A stretch of 24,172 bases of DNA from JAMXLO01 sp036494925 (GTDB lineage Bacteria > Pseudomonadota > Alphaproteobacteria > Acetobacterales > Acetobacteraceae): contig DASXNR010000270.1 of assembly GCA_036494925.1 (NCBI GenBank), positions 1 to 24,172 of the forward strand. The letters are read 5' to 3'. Made by a program: the position numbers and the translations under genes. Below are positions 7,114 to 14,688 of this stretch, one piece after another (the first letter of the stretch is position 1; the number at the start of each line of letters is the position of its first letter). The notes under the pieces were generated by a model. It had not been told where the DNA came from and ran no database searches. It saw only the letters and a program-made list of their open reading frames with translations.

Positions 7114-9012
7114 ATGAGCGCACTGGAAATCGTCGTAGCACTGTTGCGCGGCACGCACGTGGCGGCGCTGGTATCGTTGTTCGGCACGCTGGTGTTCCTC
7201 ACGCTCGTGGTGCCATCTGCCATGAGAGAGGCAGCCGTCGAAGCACCGGACTTACGACGGCGGCTGCTGCGTCTTGCGCGCACCAGCGTGGCATCTGCCT
7301 TGATCATCGGCGTGGCATGGCTGGTGGTGGAGAGCGCGGTGATCGCGGGTGCCGGCAGCGTCGCGATGACCCTGCACGCCGTCCCTGTGGTCGCATTGCA
7401 GACACAGTTCGGGCAATGGCTGTTGGGACGCGGCGTTCTGCTGGTTGTCGTGCTGCCCCTGCTGGGGCGGTGGCGCACGGGGACTGCCATCGCCGCGGTC
7501 GTTGCCGCGACCGCTCTCGCGGTCCAGCCGATGCTTGGCCATGCCGGCGCGCTCGGCGGCAGTCTCGGCACCACGCTGATCGTGTCGGAGGTTTTGCATC
7601 TGCTGGCCGCGGGCGCGTGGCTTGGCAGTCTGCTGCCGTTGTTCATCACGATCGGCACACTGCCGCATAACGCCGCGGCGACGGCCTGCCGCAGCTTCAC
7701 CCCGGTTGGTCTGTCCGCGGTGCTGGTGCTGGGGGGAACCGCCACGGTGCAGGTGGCGGAATTCATGGGCGGCGTGCCAGGGCTGTTCGGTACCGGTTAT
7801 GGCCGGGTCGCGCTGGTGAAGCTCGGACTGTTTGTGGTGCTGCTGGCGTTGGCCGCGCTCAATCGCCTGGCGCTCACTGATCGGCTCACCGGGACCACGC
7901 CGGACGCCGCACGGCGCCGCATGCGCGTTTCGATCGCCGCGGAGGCGGCGCTGGGCACGCTGGTGGTGCTCACCGCAGGCTTCCTCGCATCGCACGCACC
8001 CGGCACGCACGAGCAGCCGGTTTGGCCGTTCCCATGGCGACCGAGTTTCGTGGTTTTCTCTGAACCGGATCTCCGTGGCGAAGTGATCGTCGCGCTGGTC
8101 GCCGTTGGCGCGGCTGTGCCGCTTGCATTCATCGGCGTGATCTGGCGGAGGGTGCGTTGGCCGGCGCTTGGGGTGAGCGCGATCATGGTCGCGCTGGCAG
8201 TTCCCCATCTCGATCTGCTGTTCGTCGAGGCCTATCCCACCAGCTTCTTCATCTCACCCACCGAGTTCGCCGCGACCGCGATCGTGCACGGCGCCAAGCT
8301 GTTCGCGGCGAACTGCACTGTCTGTCATGGCGTGGCGGGACATGGCGACGGCCCCGCCGCCAGAACGCTGCCGCTGCCACCGGCCGATCTGACCGCCGAA
8401 CATTTTTGGGCGCATAGTGACGGCGAGTTGTTCTGGTACATTTCCGATGGCTTCAAAACACTGGATGGCGCTGTCGCGATGCCCGGTTTCGCCAGCGTGT
8501 TGTCGAGCGAGGCCCGCTGGGACCTGATCGACTTCCTTCGCGCACACAACGCCGGGATGAGCATGCGGAAGACCGGCATATGGCCGCACCCGCTGCCGAT
8601 GCCGCAATTCGATGTGGCATGCGCGGATGGACGTTCCGTCGACCTGGATGATCTACGCGGGCGTGTGCTGCGCATTGTGGCAGAGTCCGGGGAAGAAACG
8701 GTGGCGTCGGCTGAAACCCGACTCACCACGATTATGCTTGCCAGGGAACGGACCGCCGGATCGGACCCGGCCACCTGTACGGCCACCGAGCCGGAGACCT
8801 GGACCGCGTTCGCGATCCTGTCAGGCGTGCCGAGTGAGCTACTGGCGGGACAGCAGGTGCTGGTCGATCGCAGTGCGTGGCTGCGCGCGGCATGGCGGCC
8901 GGGCGAGCCTGGTGACTGGACGAATCCACAGGCGCTTGCTGCCGTTGTCGCCGACATATCAGCTCATCCGATCGCAGCCGATGCGGGCGGTGGGCACGTG
9001 CACCACCACTGA
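7114..9012 (+). CDS. copD: CopD-cytochrome c fusion with thioredoxin-like tail
   Basis: A 632-residue multidomain membrane protein. Residues 1 to about 310 form a CopD-type copper-transport domain with some eight membrane helices, a LGHAGA motif (141-146) and the family-typical HLLAAGAWLGS (162-172). Further helices (about 322-372) lead to a periplasmic cytochrome c domain with the heme motif CTVCH (401-405) and probable axial Met456 (AMPGF). Residues ~495-615 resemble the start of a thioredoxin/peroxiredoxin fold (FDVACADGRSVDLDDLRGR) but have no CxxC, only isolated Cys503 and Cys555. The protein ends in a His-rich GGGHVHHH. Known CopD proteins move copper across the inner membrane with CopC; the attached heme domain implies coupled electron transfer, for example Cu(II) reduction. 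It starts 61 bases after the ferritin-like pair. Confidence 0.88.
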   Translation: MSALEIVVALLRGTHVAALVSLFGTLVFLTLVVPSAMREAAVEAPDLRRRLLRLARTSVASALIIGVAWLVVESAVIAGAGSVAMTLHAVPVVALQTQFGQWLLGRGVLLVVVLPLLGRWRTGTAIAAVVAATALAVQPMLGHAGALGGSLGTTLIVSEVLHLLAAGAWLGSLLPLFITIGTLPHNAAATACRSFTPVGLSAVLVLGGTATVQVAEFMGGVPGLFGTGYGRVALVKLGLFVVLLALAALNRLALTDRLTGTTPDAARRRMRVSIAAEAALGTLVVLTAGFLASHAPGTHEQPVWPFPWRPSFVVFSEPDLRGEVIVALVAVGAAVPLAFIGVIWRRVRWPALGVSAIMVALAVPHLDLLFVEAYPTSFFISPTEFAATAIVHGAKLFAANCTVCHGVAGHGDGPAARTLPLPPADLTAEHFWAHSDGELFWYISDGFKTLDGAVAMPGFASVLSSEARWDLIDFLRAHNAGMSMRKTGIWPHPLPMPQFDVACADGRSVDLDDLRGRVLRIVAESGEETVASAETRLTTIMLARERTAGSDPATCTATEPETWTAFAILSGVPSELLAGQQVLVDRSAWLRAAWRPGEPGDWTNPQALAAVVADISAHPIAADAGGGHVHHH

Positions 9013-9119
9013 TCATCGCCGCCCCTGTGCGACGCAGCCCGGTTGAAGACAGACAGCGGATACGGGCAAACTGGCGCACCGACGACGTCAGAGCGCCGAG
9101 ATCAGGGGAACCCAGACAA

Positions 9120-9584
9120 ATGAGCGTGCGTCCGATCCATGCCACCCGATCCGAGTCCGCCGGCATACCTTTGGTCAGCCTGTGCAGATTGGCCCTGGCG
9201 CTGCTGATCGCCGGTTGCGCCGGTCCGATGGGCACGATACACGGCGGGCAGTCCGCGGCAGCCACTGTTTCCACGTTCGATGGCACCTACCAAAGCACAA
9301 TCCGTATCACCGACTCGGTCGGCGCCGCCCAGGAAAACGCCTGGTGCGAAACACCGGGTCAGCCGATCATCACGGTGGCGCACGGCCAGTTCAGCTACGC
9401 GGTGCCGCATCCCAACGTTCCCGGCAATCCGACGCCAAGTTTCCCCGCGAATTTCGCGCCGGATGGCTCGTTCGCAGGGCAGATCGTTGAAGGAACCATC
9501 TCCGGGCGAGCGAGTGGAACCCATATGGAAGGCAACATCAGTTCGACGGCCTGCGTCTACGCCTTCACCGCCGACCGCAGCTGA
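9120..9584 (+). CDS. Small secreted lipoprotein, function unknown
   Basis: A 154-residue predicted lipoprotein. The ATG at 9120 has AGGGGAA at 9104-9110 and starts an N-terminal segment ending in the lipobox LLIAGC, with lipidated Cys33. An upstream in-frame ATG at 9027 would bury the signal, so it is rejected. The mature part is a small beta-rich domain with FDGTYQSTI, two cysteines (AWCE and STAC) that may pair, and repeated Gly/Asn turns. I do not recognise a characterised family. It lies 107 bases after copD on the same strand, so it may be the last gene of the metal cluster or separately expressed. Its last 28 bases overlap the end of pqiA on the other strand. Confidence 0.75.
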   Translation: MSVRPIHATRSESAGIPLVSLCRLALALLIAGCAGPMGTIHGGQSAAATVSTFDGTYQSTIRITDSVGAAQENAWCETPGQPIITVAHGQFSYAVPHPNVPGNPTPSFPANFAPDGSFAGQIVEGTISGRASGTHMEGNISSTACVYAFTADRS

Positions 9585-10870
9585 TCTCGGTTGCCTTGGC
9601 GATTCCGTGTCCGCGCCGCATCCCACATCAGTCGCGGGTCGAAGCTTTCCGCCGCAAGCATTGTCAGAATCACCACGCCGCAGAACGCGACCGCACCGAT
9701 ACCGGGCTCGATCGTGATGACCGTGCCGAACCGGACCAGCGCACCGAGCAACGCCTCCATGAAGATGTCGATCATCGACCAGCGTCCGATCCAGCGCACG
9801 AAATGATAGAGTCGCGTCCGGTCGCGCAGCCACGCCGAGCCCCCGGCCTGCGTCGTGACCAGCATGATCGTGAGCCCGACGAGCTTCAGCATCGGCACTG
9901 CCACGCTGGCAAAGAATACCAGTGCCGCCAGCGGATACATGCGTGACGCCAGCAGTTCCTCCACACCGCCCAGGATCGTGCTGGGAGCGCCGGCGCCAAG
10001 CTGCACGACAGTCAGAACAGGAAAGTAGTTCGCCGGCACATAGAGTACCGCGGCGGCAATCACGAGTGCCCAGGTGCGCGGTATGCTGTCAGGCTTACGT
10101 TCATGCAAAGCGGAATCGCACCGCGGGCATCGGCTGTTTGCCGGTGGCGGCGTGCTGACGAGCCTGCACGTCTCGCACCCGATTGCCATGCCGATATGGC
10201 GACGCTCGGATGCGGCCGGGAATGGATCCGTGTCAGCGTTGATACGGCCCAGCCTGGCCCATACGAACTCGCGGTCCAACGCGCCATCTGTCCAGGCAAG
10301 CACGATGGTGAGGGCGATCAGTGCGTACACCCCGGGGTCCAGCGTGATCTGCACCAGATCGCCAAGTTTCACATAGGCTACGAACACGCCCAACACGAAC
10401 ACTTCGATCATCGACCACGGCCCCAGTCGTTCGGCAAGGGCGAATACTCTGCGCAGGTGATTCGGCGGGCGTGCCTCTGGCAGACGGAGCAGCACATAGA
10501 GCGTACCACCGAGCTTGCCGAAGGGTGCCAGAACAGTGACGAACACCACGACGATCGCAAGGACTGTCATGTCGCGTGCAACGAGCTCAGCGGGGCCGGA
10601 GAACAAGCCGGCGTGAAGCCGTATGCCTGCCGTCTGCACGCTCATCAGTGTCGTCACGCACATGATGACAAGCAGCACCAGTGAGGCCGCCGTGAGCGCG
10701 ATGCTGTACTCGATGGAATGAGTGGCAGAATGGTGCAGGCTCGTGCCGCAGCGCTCACACCGTGCCACCATCCCAGGTGCCAGCTGCGGAGCCATCTGAA
10801 GCAGACCGCAGCCGCCGCATTCGCAAAGCTGTGCCGGAACGGCGCGTCGCCGTGGCGGCCACAGAGCCAT
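9557..10870 (-). CDS. pqiA: PqiA, paraquat-inducible membrane protein A
   Basis: A 437-residue inner-membrane protein with two related PqiA modules, each made of a zinc-ribbon-like Cys pair region followed by about four membrane helices. The first module has Cys16, Cys18, Cys21 and CERC (38-41); the second has GCETC and CPRC near residues 235-260. Repeated family signatures such as GPWSMIEVFVLGV and GRWSMIDIFMEAL appear once per module. In E. coli PqiA is the membrane partner of the PqiB/PqiC envelope-spanning lipid-transport system. The ATG overlaps the pqiC stop by one base (TGATG), so it is co-translated. Here the gene is last in the operon, whereas enterobacteria have pqiABC order. Strong call. 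Confidence 0.93.
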   Translation of the reverse strand: MALWPPRRRAVPAQLCECGGCGLLQMAPQLAPGMVARCERCGTSLHHSATHSIEYSIALTAASLVLLVIMCVTTLMSVQTAGIRLHAGLFSGPAELVARDMTVLAIVVVFVTVLAPFGKLGGTLYVLLRLPEARPPNHLRRVFALAERLGPWSMIEVFVLGVFVAYVKLGDLVQITLDPGVYALIALTIVLAWTDGALDREFVWARLGRINADTDPFPAASERRHIGMAIGCETCRLVSTPPPANSRCPRCDSALHERKPDSIPRTWALVIAAAVLYVPANYFPVLTVVQLGAGAPSTILGGVEELLASRMYPLAALVFFASVAVPMLKLVGLTIMLVTTQAGGSAWLRDRTRLYHFVRWIGRWSMIDIFMEALLGALVRFGTVITIEPGIGAVAFCGVVILTMLAAESFDPRLMWDAARTRNRQGNRDQLRSAVKA

Positions 10871-11457
10871 CAGGTCGAATGTCCCGTGAGCAGGATTGCT
10901 GCGAGTCCGTCAGCCAGTTGACCGACGGCCGCGCTGATGGCCGCGACCTCGCCTGGCACGCCCGGTGCTGGTGGCGGGACGGCAAAACGGAAACTTTGCG
11001 GCACCTGCCCGCGCCGGCCCGTGAAGACGATGTTCACCTGGGCCTGAAGTATCAGTGTGCCGGCTGCGTCTTCATCGAGACGCTGCACGTTCAGCTCGAT
11101 CGTGGCGTCCGGGCGGGCTGAGACGGCACCGTTCTCGCTTAGCACCACACTTTGCGGCAGGCGCTGGCCCAGATCCTGGACCAGCACGCGGCTCAGCATC
11201 GCGCCAAGCGGCTCACCCCACCAGTCATTCGACATCACGTCCAACCGGTAACCTTCCGACGAATGGACGATCTGCGAGCGCTCCAGATACCGCGCGATCG
11301 AGATCTGTTGCAGCAGCACCACCTTGGGTCCGCCGGTCTGCGAGGCACCGTCGGCAGGGGCAATGGTGTACAGCACGGGATTGGGCGACGAGCATGCGGC
11401 AACCATCGCCGCCAGGCCAAGTGCGAACAGCAACCAGGAGTGCTTTTTTCGGGTCAT
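10870..11457 (-). CDS. pqiC: PqiC-type outer-membrane lipoprotein (DUF330/ABC auxiliary)
   Basis: A 195-residue lipoprotein with a basic-hydrophobic signal and a lipobox ending MVAAC, lipidated at Cys22. The mature region begins PVLYTIAPAD, typical of the PqiC/DUF330 auxiliary lipoproteins. It contains the WWGEPL segment and a conserved IELNVQRLDED strand. PqiC is anchored to the outer membrane and meets the tip of the PqiB needle, closing the lipid-transport bridge. Its start overlaps the pqiB stop (ATGA), and its stop overlaps the pqiA start by one base, so the three are one transcript. Confident by motif and context. Confidence 0.9.
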   Translation of the reverse strand: MTRKKHSWLLFALGLAAMVAACSSPNPVLYTIAPADGASQTGGPKVVLLQQISIARYLERSQIVHSSEGYRLDVMSNDWWGEPLGAMLSRVLVQDLGQRLPQSVVLSENGAVSARPDATIELNVQRLDEDAAGTLILQAQVNIVFTGRRGQVPQSFRFAVPPPAPGVPGEVAAISAAVGQLADGLAAILLTGHST

Positions 11458-13151
11458 TCCAGCCCTCCCGCTGGGCGGCCCTTGATCAGCGCTTCCGGAT
11501 GACGCGCGAGCAGATCGGCCAGCGAGCGGATCGATCCCAATGCTTCATTCAACTGTACCAGCAGGCGTGCCAGGTCGCGATTGAACTTCGTATTGTCGCC
11601 ATAACCGTTGTCCAATGACAGCACAAGGCGATTGGCATTGGTCAGTGTCTTCTGCAGCGTGGTTGCCACTTCGGGAAGTTGCCGCATGGTGGGCGCAGCG
11701 CCATCGTCGATATGCTGTAGCAGATCCTTGGCCTTGCCGACCGTCACCGACAGCCCGGTCAGCGTCTGGCGCAACTCCGCCCCGTTGGCGATGTTGTTCG
11801 CGGCGCGGAGTATCCCGTCGAGACTGTCGCCGATCTGCTTGAATGGAATGTTGTTGACGTTCTCCAGCAACTGCGTCGCGGACGCCTGCAGACTGGCGAA
11901 GCCGCCACCCTCCGTGGTCGGCAGGACGAAGTCCTCGCCTTCCCTGCCCGCAGCTGCCGGGGGCGCGTTCGGGACAAAATCCAGCGCGACGAACTGCTGA
12001 CCCGTGATCAGGCTGGCGCTGTCGAGCGTCGCGCGCAGGCCGCGCTTGACCAGATCATTCACCGCATCCGCCGGTGTCGCGTAGACCGACTTGGCGCCGA
12101 TGCCAAGGATACGTTCGGGCTCGACCTCGTAACGCACCGGCGCGACGATGGCGTCCTTTTCGGCACTGTATTGCAGACGCACGCCGAGGACATGGCCGAC
12201 AACGAGACCGTGGATGGTGACCTCCGACCCAGGCCCCAAACCACGTACCGAGCCCGGAAAGAAGGATACCAGCGGAATCTTGCGCGTGTACGAAGCGTTG
12301 CTGGCGGCGTCCTGATCGGGAAACAGCGGGAAGACGTGATTCTCGGCGCTGACATTGCCTTGCCCCGCGGTCGTCGGTGTTTCGAATGCAATACCGCCCA
12401 GCACGATCGCACGCAGCGATTCGAATTGTACGTCGACGCCTGTCCCGCCGAGCTTCACGGACACGCCGGACGCATTCCAGAAACGCGAACCGTCATGCAC
12501 ATAGCCGTCGAATGGCGCGCGCACGAAGACGTGGATGGTGACGCTCTCCGCCATGTCGGCGATGTCCCAGCCAAGCACCTCGCCGACGTCGAGGTCACGA
12601 AAGAACACCGGCGAGCCAAGCGAGATCGAGCCGAGCCGCTTGGCCGTCACCAGGAAGGTTCGGCCGGCAACCGCAGCTTCCAGCACCGGCGGATCCTCGC
12701 GTCCCACGAACTCGGTCCGCGGATTGCCGCCGGAAGGCGGGGGCAGCATGCCGATATAGGATCCGGAAACCAGCGTCTCGAGACCGGAGAGGTTGCCGGC
12801 AAACAGCCTCGGCTTGACGACCCAGAACAATGTCTTGTCGGTGAGCAGCGGCGCAGCCTCGCGTGTGGTCGCAACGGTGACCAGCGCACGCGTGTGATCT
12901 GGGCTGAGGGCGACGCCGCTTACCGTTCCGAATACGATGTCCTTGAATTTGAGCTGAGACTGCCCCGGCTGCAGACCTTCTGCGGTTTCGAACGAGATGG
13001 TGATCCTGGGACCTCGCTTGGACAACGTATCCCAGGCCAGCCAGGCACCGATCGCAATGGCAACCAATGGAACCAGCCAGATGACCGAGACCCGTCGCGC
13101 GCGCCCAGCCGACGCCTGCGGGAGCGGCGGCGGCTCAAGCGCGTCACTCAC
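11454..13151 (-). CDS. pqiB: PqiB, MCE-domain lipid transport protein
   Basis: A 565-residue MCE protein starting at a GTG (13151). A short cytoplasmic N-terminus is followed by one membrane helix (about 22-40, VSVIWLVPLVAIAIGAWLAW). Three MlaD/MCE domains follow: the first begins RITISFETAEGLQPGQSQLKFK, and the second and third start near FLVTAKRLGSISLGSPVFFRD and KIPLVSFFPGSVRGLGPGSEV. A long C-terminal helical region (about 400-550) is typical of the needle. PqiB forms a hexameric tube spanning the periplasm for lipid movement between membranes. It leads directly into pqiC (4-base overlap) and follows a small lipoprotein gene by 78 bases. Confidence 0.94.
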   Translation of the reverse strand: MSDALEPPPLPQASAGRARRVSVIWLVPLVAIAIGAWLAWDTLSKRGPRITISFETAEGLQPGQSQLKFKDIVFGTVSGVALSPDHTRALVTVATTREAAPLLTDKTLFWVVKPRLFAGNLSGLETLVSGSYIGMLPPPSGGNPRTEFVGREDPPVLEAAVAGRTFLVTAKRLGSISLGSPVFFRDLDVGEVLGWDIADMAESVTIHVFVRAPFDGYVHDGSRFWNASGVSVKLGGTGVDVQFESLRAIVLGGIAFETPTTAGQGNVSAENHVFPLFPDQDAASNASYTRKIPLVSFFPGSVRGLGPGSEVTIHGLVVGHVLGVRLQYSAEKDAIVAPVRYEVEPERILGIGAKSVYATPADAVNDLVKRGLRATLDSASLITGQQFVALDFVPNAPPAAAGREGEDFVLPTTEGGGFASLQASATQLLENVNNIPFKQIGDSLDGILRAANNIANGAELRQTLTGLSVTVGKAKDLLQHIDDGAAPTMRQLPEVATTLQKTLTNANRLVLSLDNGYGDNTKFNRDLARLLVQLNEALGSIRSLADLLARHPEALIKGRPAGGLE

Positions 13152-13229
13152 GGCTGATCGCTCTTATGCCCGGGTGACGGTGGCTCAGCGCACCCGGCAT
13201 ACGACGGTTGCACTCGAGACGGGTCGCGG

Positions 13230-13706
13230 TCACTGGGACATCGAGATCACGACCGCATCGCCGCCCAGGCTGAGCATCAGGCCGGTGCGCTTCGCCTTCA
13301 GGTGCATGATCACCCCAGCCTCGTTCTGGAGCCACAGATCGCCCGCGCTTGCCGTGCCGATGGCAAAGCCATAGCGACCTTGCGCGTACGCCCCCGCGAA
13401 GTCGATGAGGCGGTTCAATTTGTAGACTTCGCCTTCTGCATCGAGTGTCGATACGCCGATGCCGCCGACACCGATGCCACCGACTTTGAACGGATAGACG
13501 CCACCGCGATAGAAAAGCGTGCCGTTGCCGCCGCCCGCACTGCCGATATAGGCCACCTGGACCTGGTCCATCTCCACGGTGCCGTCCGGTGTGAGGCCGG
13601 CAACCGCGTCCGGCCCAAGCTTGACGGAGCTCTGGCACGCAGCGAGCAGCGCAAGCAGCACCAGCGCGGCGGAAGCCTTGGAAAGCCTTGCCTGCATGAG
13701 CGTCAT
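13230..13706 (-). CDS. Small lipoprotein upstream of pqiB, function unknown
   Basis: A 158-residue predicted lipoprotein. The ATG at 13706 has GGGAA just upstream; a longer version from 13799 would place about 30 residues before the signal and is rejected. The signal ends in LALLAAC with lipidated Cys24. The mature domain is short, beta-rich and glycine-rich, with YIGSAGGGNGTLFYRGG, then KVGGIGVGGIGVSTLDAEGE, and a LNRLIDFAGAYAQ segment. I do not recognise a named family. It stands first in the same-strand run before pqiB, so it is probably part of the Pqi operon and may work in the envelope with it. That link is inferred from position only. Confidence 0.75.
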   Translation of the reverse strand: MTLMQARLSKASAALVLLALLAACQSSVKLGPDAVAGLTPDGTVEMDQVQVAYIGSAGGGNGTLFYRGGVYPFKVGGIGVGGIGVSTLDAEGEVYKLNRLIDFAGAYAQGRYGFAIGTASAGDLWLQNEAGVIMHLKAKRTGLMLSLGGDAVVISMSQ

Positions 13707-13801
13707 GTCATTCCCTTGAGTCACGCGATGAGATCGGCAATCGCAAGCGGACTGCAACGTGAGTCGCCGGTCAAGCGGACGCAGCGACCCGACGCGCAAT
13801 T

Positions 13802-13843
13802 CCCACGCTGTCGCAGCGCGTGCCCACGCTGTCGCAGCGCGTG
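13802..13843. repeat. Perfect 21-bp tandem duplication with hairpin potential
   Basis: Two identical 21-base units sit head to tail (13802-13822 and 13823-13843). Each contains CACGCTG, a TCG spacer and CAGCGCGTG, so each unit can fold as a small imperfect hairpin (CACGCTG against CAGCG-TG with a two-base bulge). The pair lies about 100 bases upstream of the Pqi-operon lipoprotein start, in a 254-base gap with no convincing gene. It may be paired operators or a recent slippage duplication. Confidence 0.7.
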
Positions 13844-13960
13844 ATAGCGAAGGACGAGCCTGAAAGCCAGACCGTCATCACGGTCCCGATAACGGGTTCC
13901 AATCGAGCGGATGGACCGGCCTGCCACGGGTGCAGACCGATCCGTCCGTTCAAAGTTGGA

Positions 13961-14569
13961 TCATACCGGCTCGAGCGCGACAGCGAAGGCCTCGGTGCCG
14001 ATAGCGGTCAACGAGTCGCCGACCTTGACCCGCTTCAGTGCCGCCTGCCGCCGCGGATCGGTGACGTTGAAGGTGTGCACCATGCCACCCGACGGATCCA
14101 CCAGCGAAATCGTATGATCCACGAGATCGACGCCGACCACGGTGCCGGTCACGATCACCTTGGTGCTGACCGCGCCTGCCGGCAGTTGGCCCTTGGCTGC
14201 GCGGGCGGCCGCAGCGTTCACCTGACTGTCGGGAACCTGGGTTCCAGGCGATGACAGCACCAGCACGATCGAGGCGTAATAGGTCGCCACAACGGTATCG
14301 CCCACCTTGACCTTGTCGAGGTTGTGCACCGCGTCGCTGGCATGCACGACGAACGCATTGCCTTGCGGACCGACCAGTGTGACCTCGCGGGTGGCAAGGT
14401 CGATCGCCTGCACCTTGGCGCGCGCCGTGATGGTCTGCGACGAGCCGATGCCGCCCATGCCGGCCGCCTGTCCCCAGGCGGGAACGGGGGCGGTCAGCCC
14501 GGCGACGCCGAGCGCCACGCAGCCGGCCAGCGCCAGGCAGGTGTTTCGCAGCGAAGCTTGGTGTCTCAT
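13961..14569 (-). CDS. Small exported protein with two DUF5666-like repeats
   Basis: A 202-residue exported protein starting at the ATG at 14569, with AGGAGA upstream. A much longer reading of this frame to 15529 is antisense noise over the sulfatase gene. The signal peptide ends near AWGQA (residue 35). Two related beta-rich segments follow. Residues about 49-104 hold ARAKVQAIDLATREVTLVGP, then KVKVGDTV. Residues 138-202 hold GTVVGVDLVDHTISLVDP, then RVKVGDSL. The repeat pattern (a V/ID...TR/T.....LV.P.G ... VKVGD motif) resembles OB-like DUF5666 domains of unknown function. It lies 119 bases downstream of the sulfatase gene on the same strand and may be co-transcribed. Secretion is likely; the binding partner is unknown. 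Confidence 0.78.
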   Translation of the reverse strand: MRHQASLRNTCLALAGCVALGVAGLTAPVPAWGQAAGMGGIGSSQTITARAKVQAIDLATREVTLVGPQGNAFVVHASDAVHNLDKVKVGDTVVATYYASIVLVLSSPGTQVPDSQVNAAAARAAKGQLPAGAVSTKVIVTGTVVGVDLVDHTISLVDPSGGMVHTFNVTDPRRQAALKRVKVGDSLTAIGTEAFAVALEPV

Positions 14570-14688
14570 GGATGGTTCTCCTTGGGAATGAAAGACAAGC
14601 GATACGGCCGGAGCCAACTGCCCAGCCTCACCAGTGTTACCTCGATTCGGCGATTCGGCTCCGCCTCCGTTGCGCCGACCAGGCCGGG

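Noticed and set aside
9013..9119. Terminator after the CopD fusion gene
   Set aside because: Only a weak GGCGC/GCGCC pairing is visible and there is no T tract, so transcription may continue into the lipoprotein gene.
12171..13157. A long plus-strand open frame over pqiB
   Set aside because: pqiB on the other strand has MCE domains and correct operon overlaps; the antisense product has no domain features.
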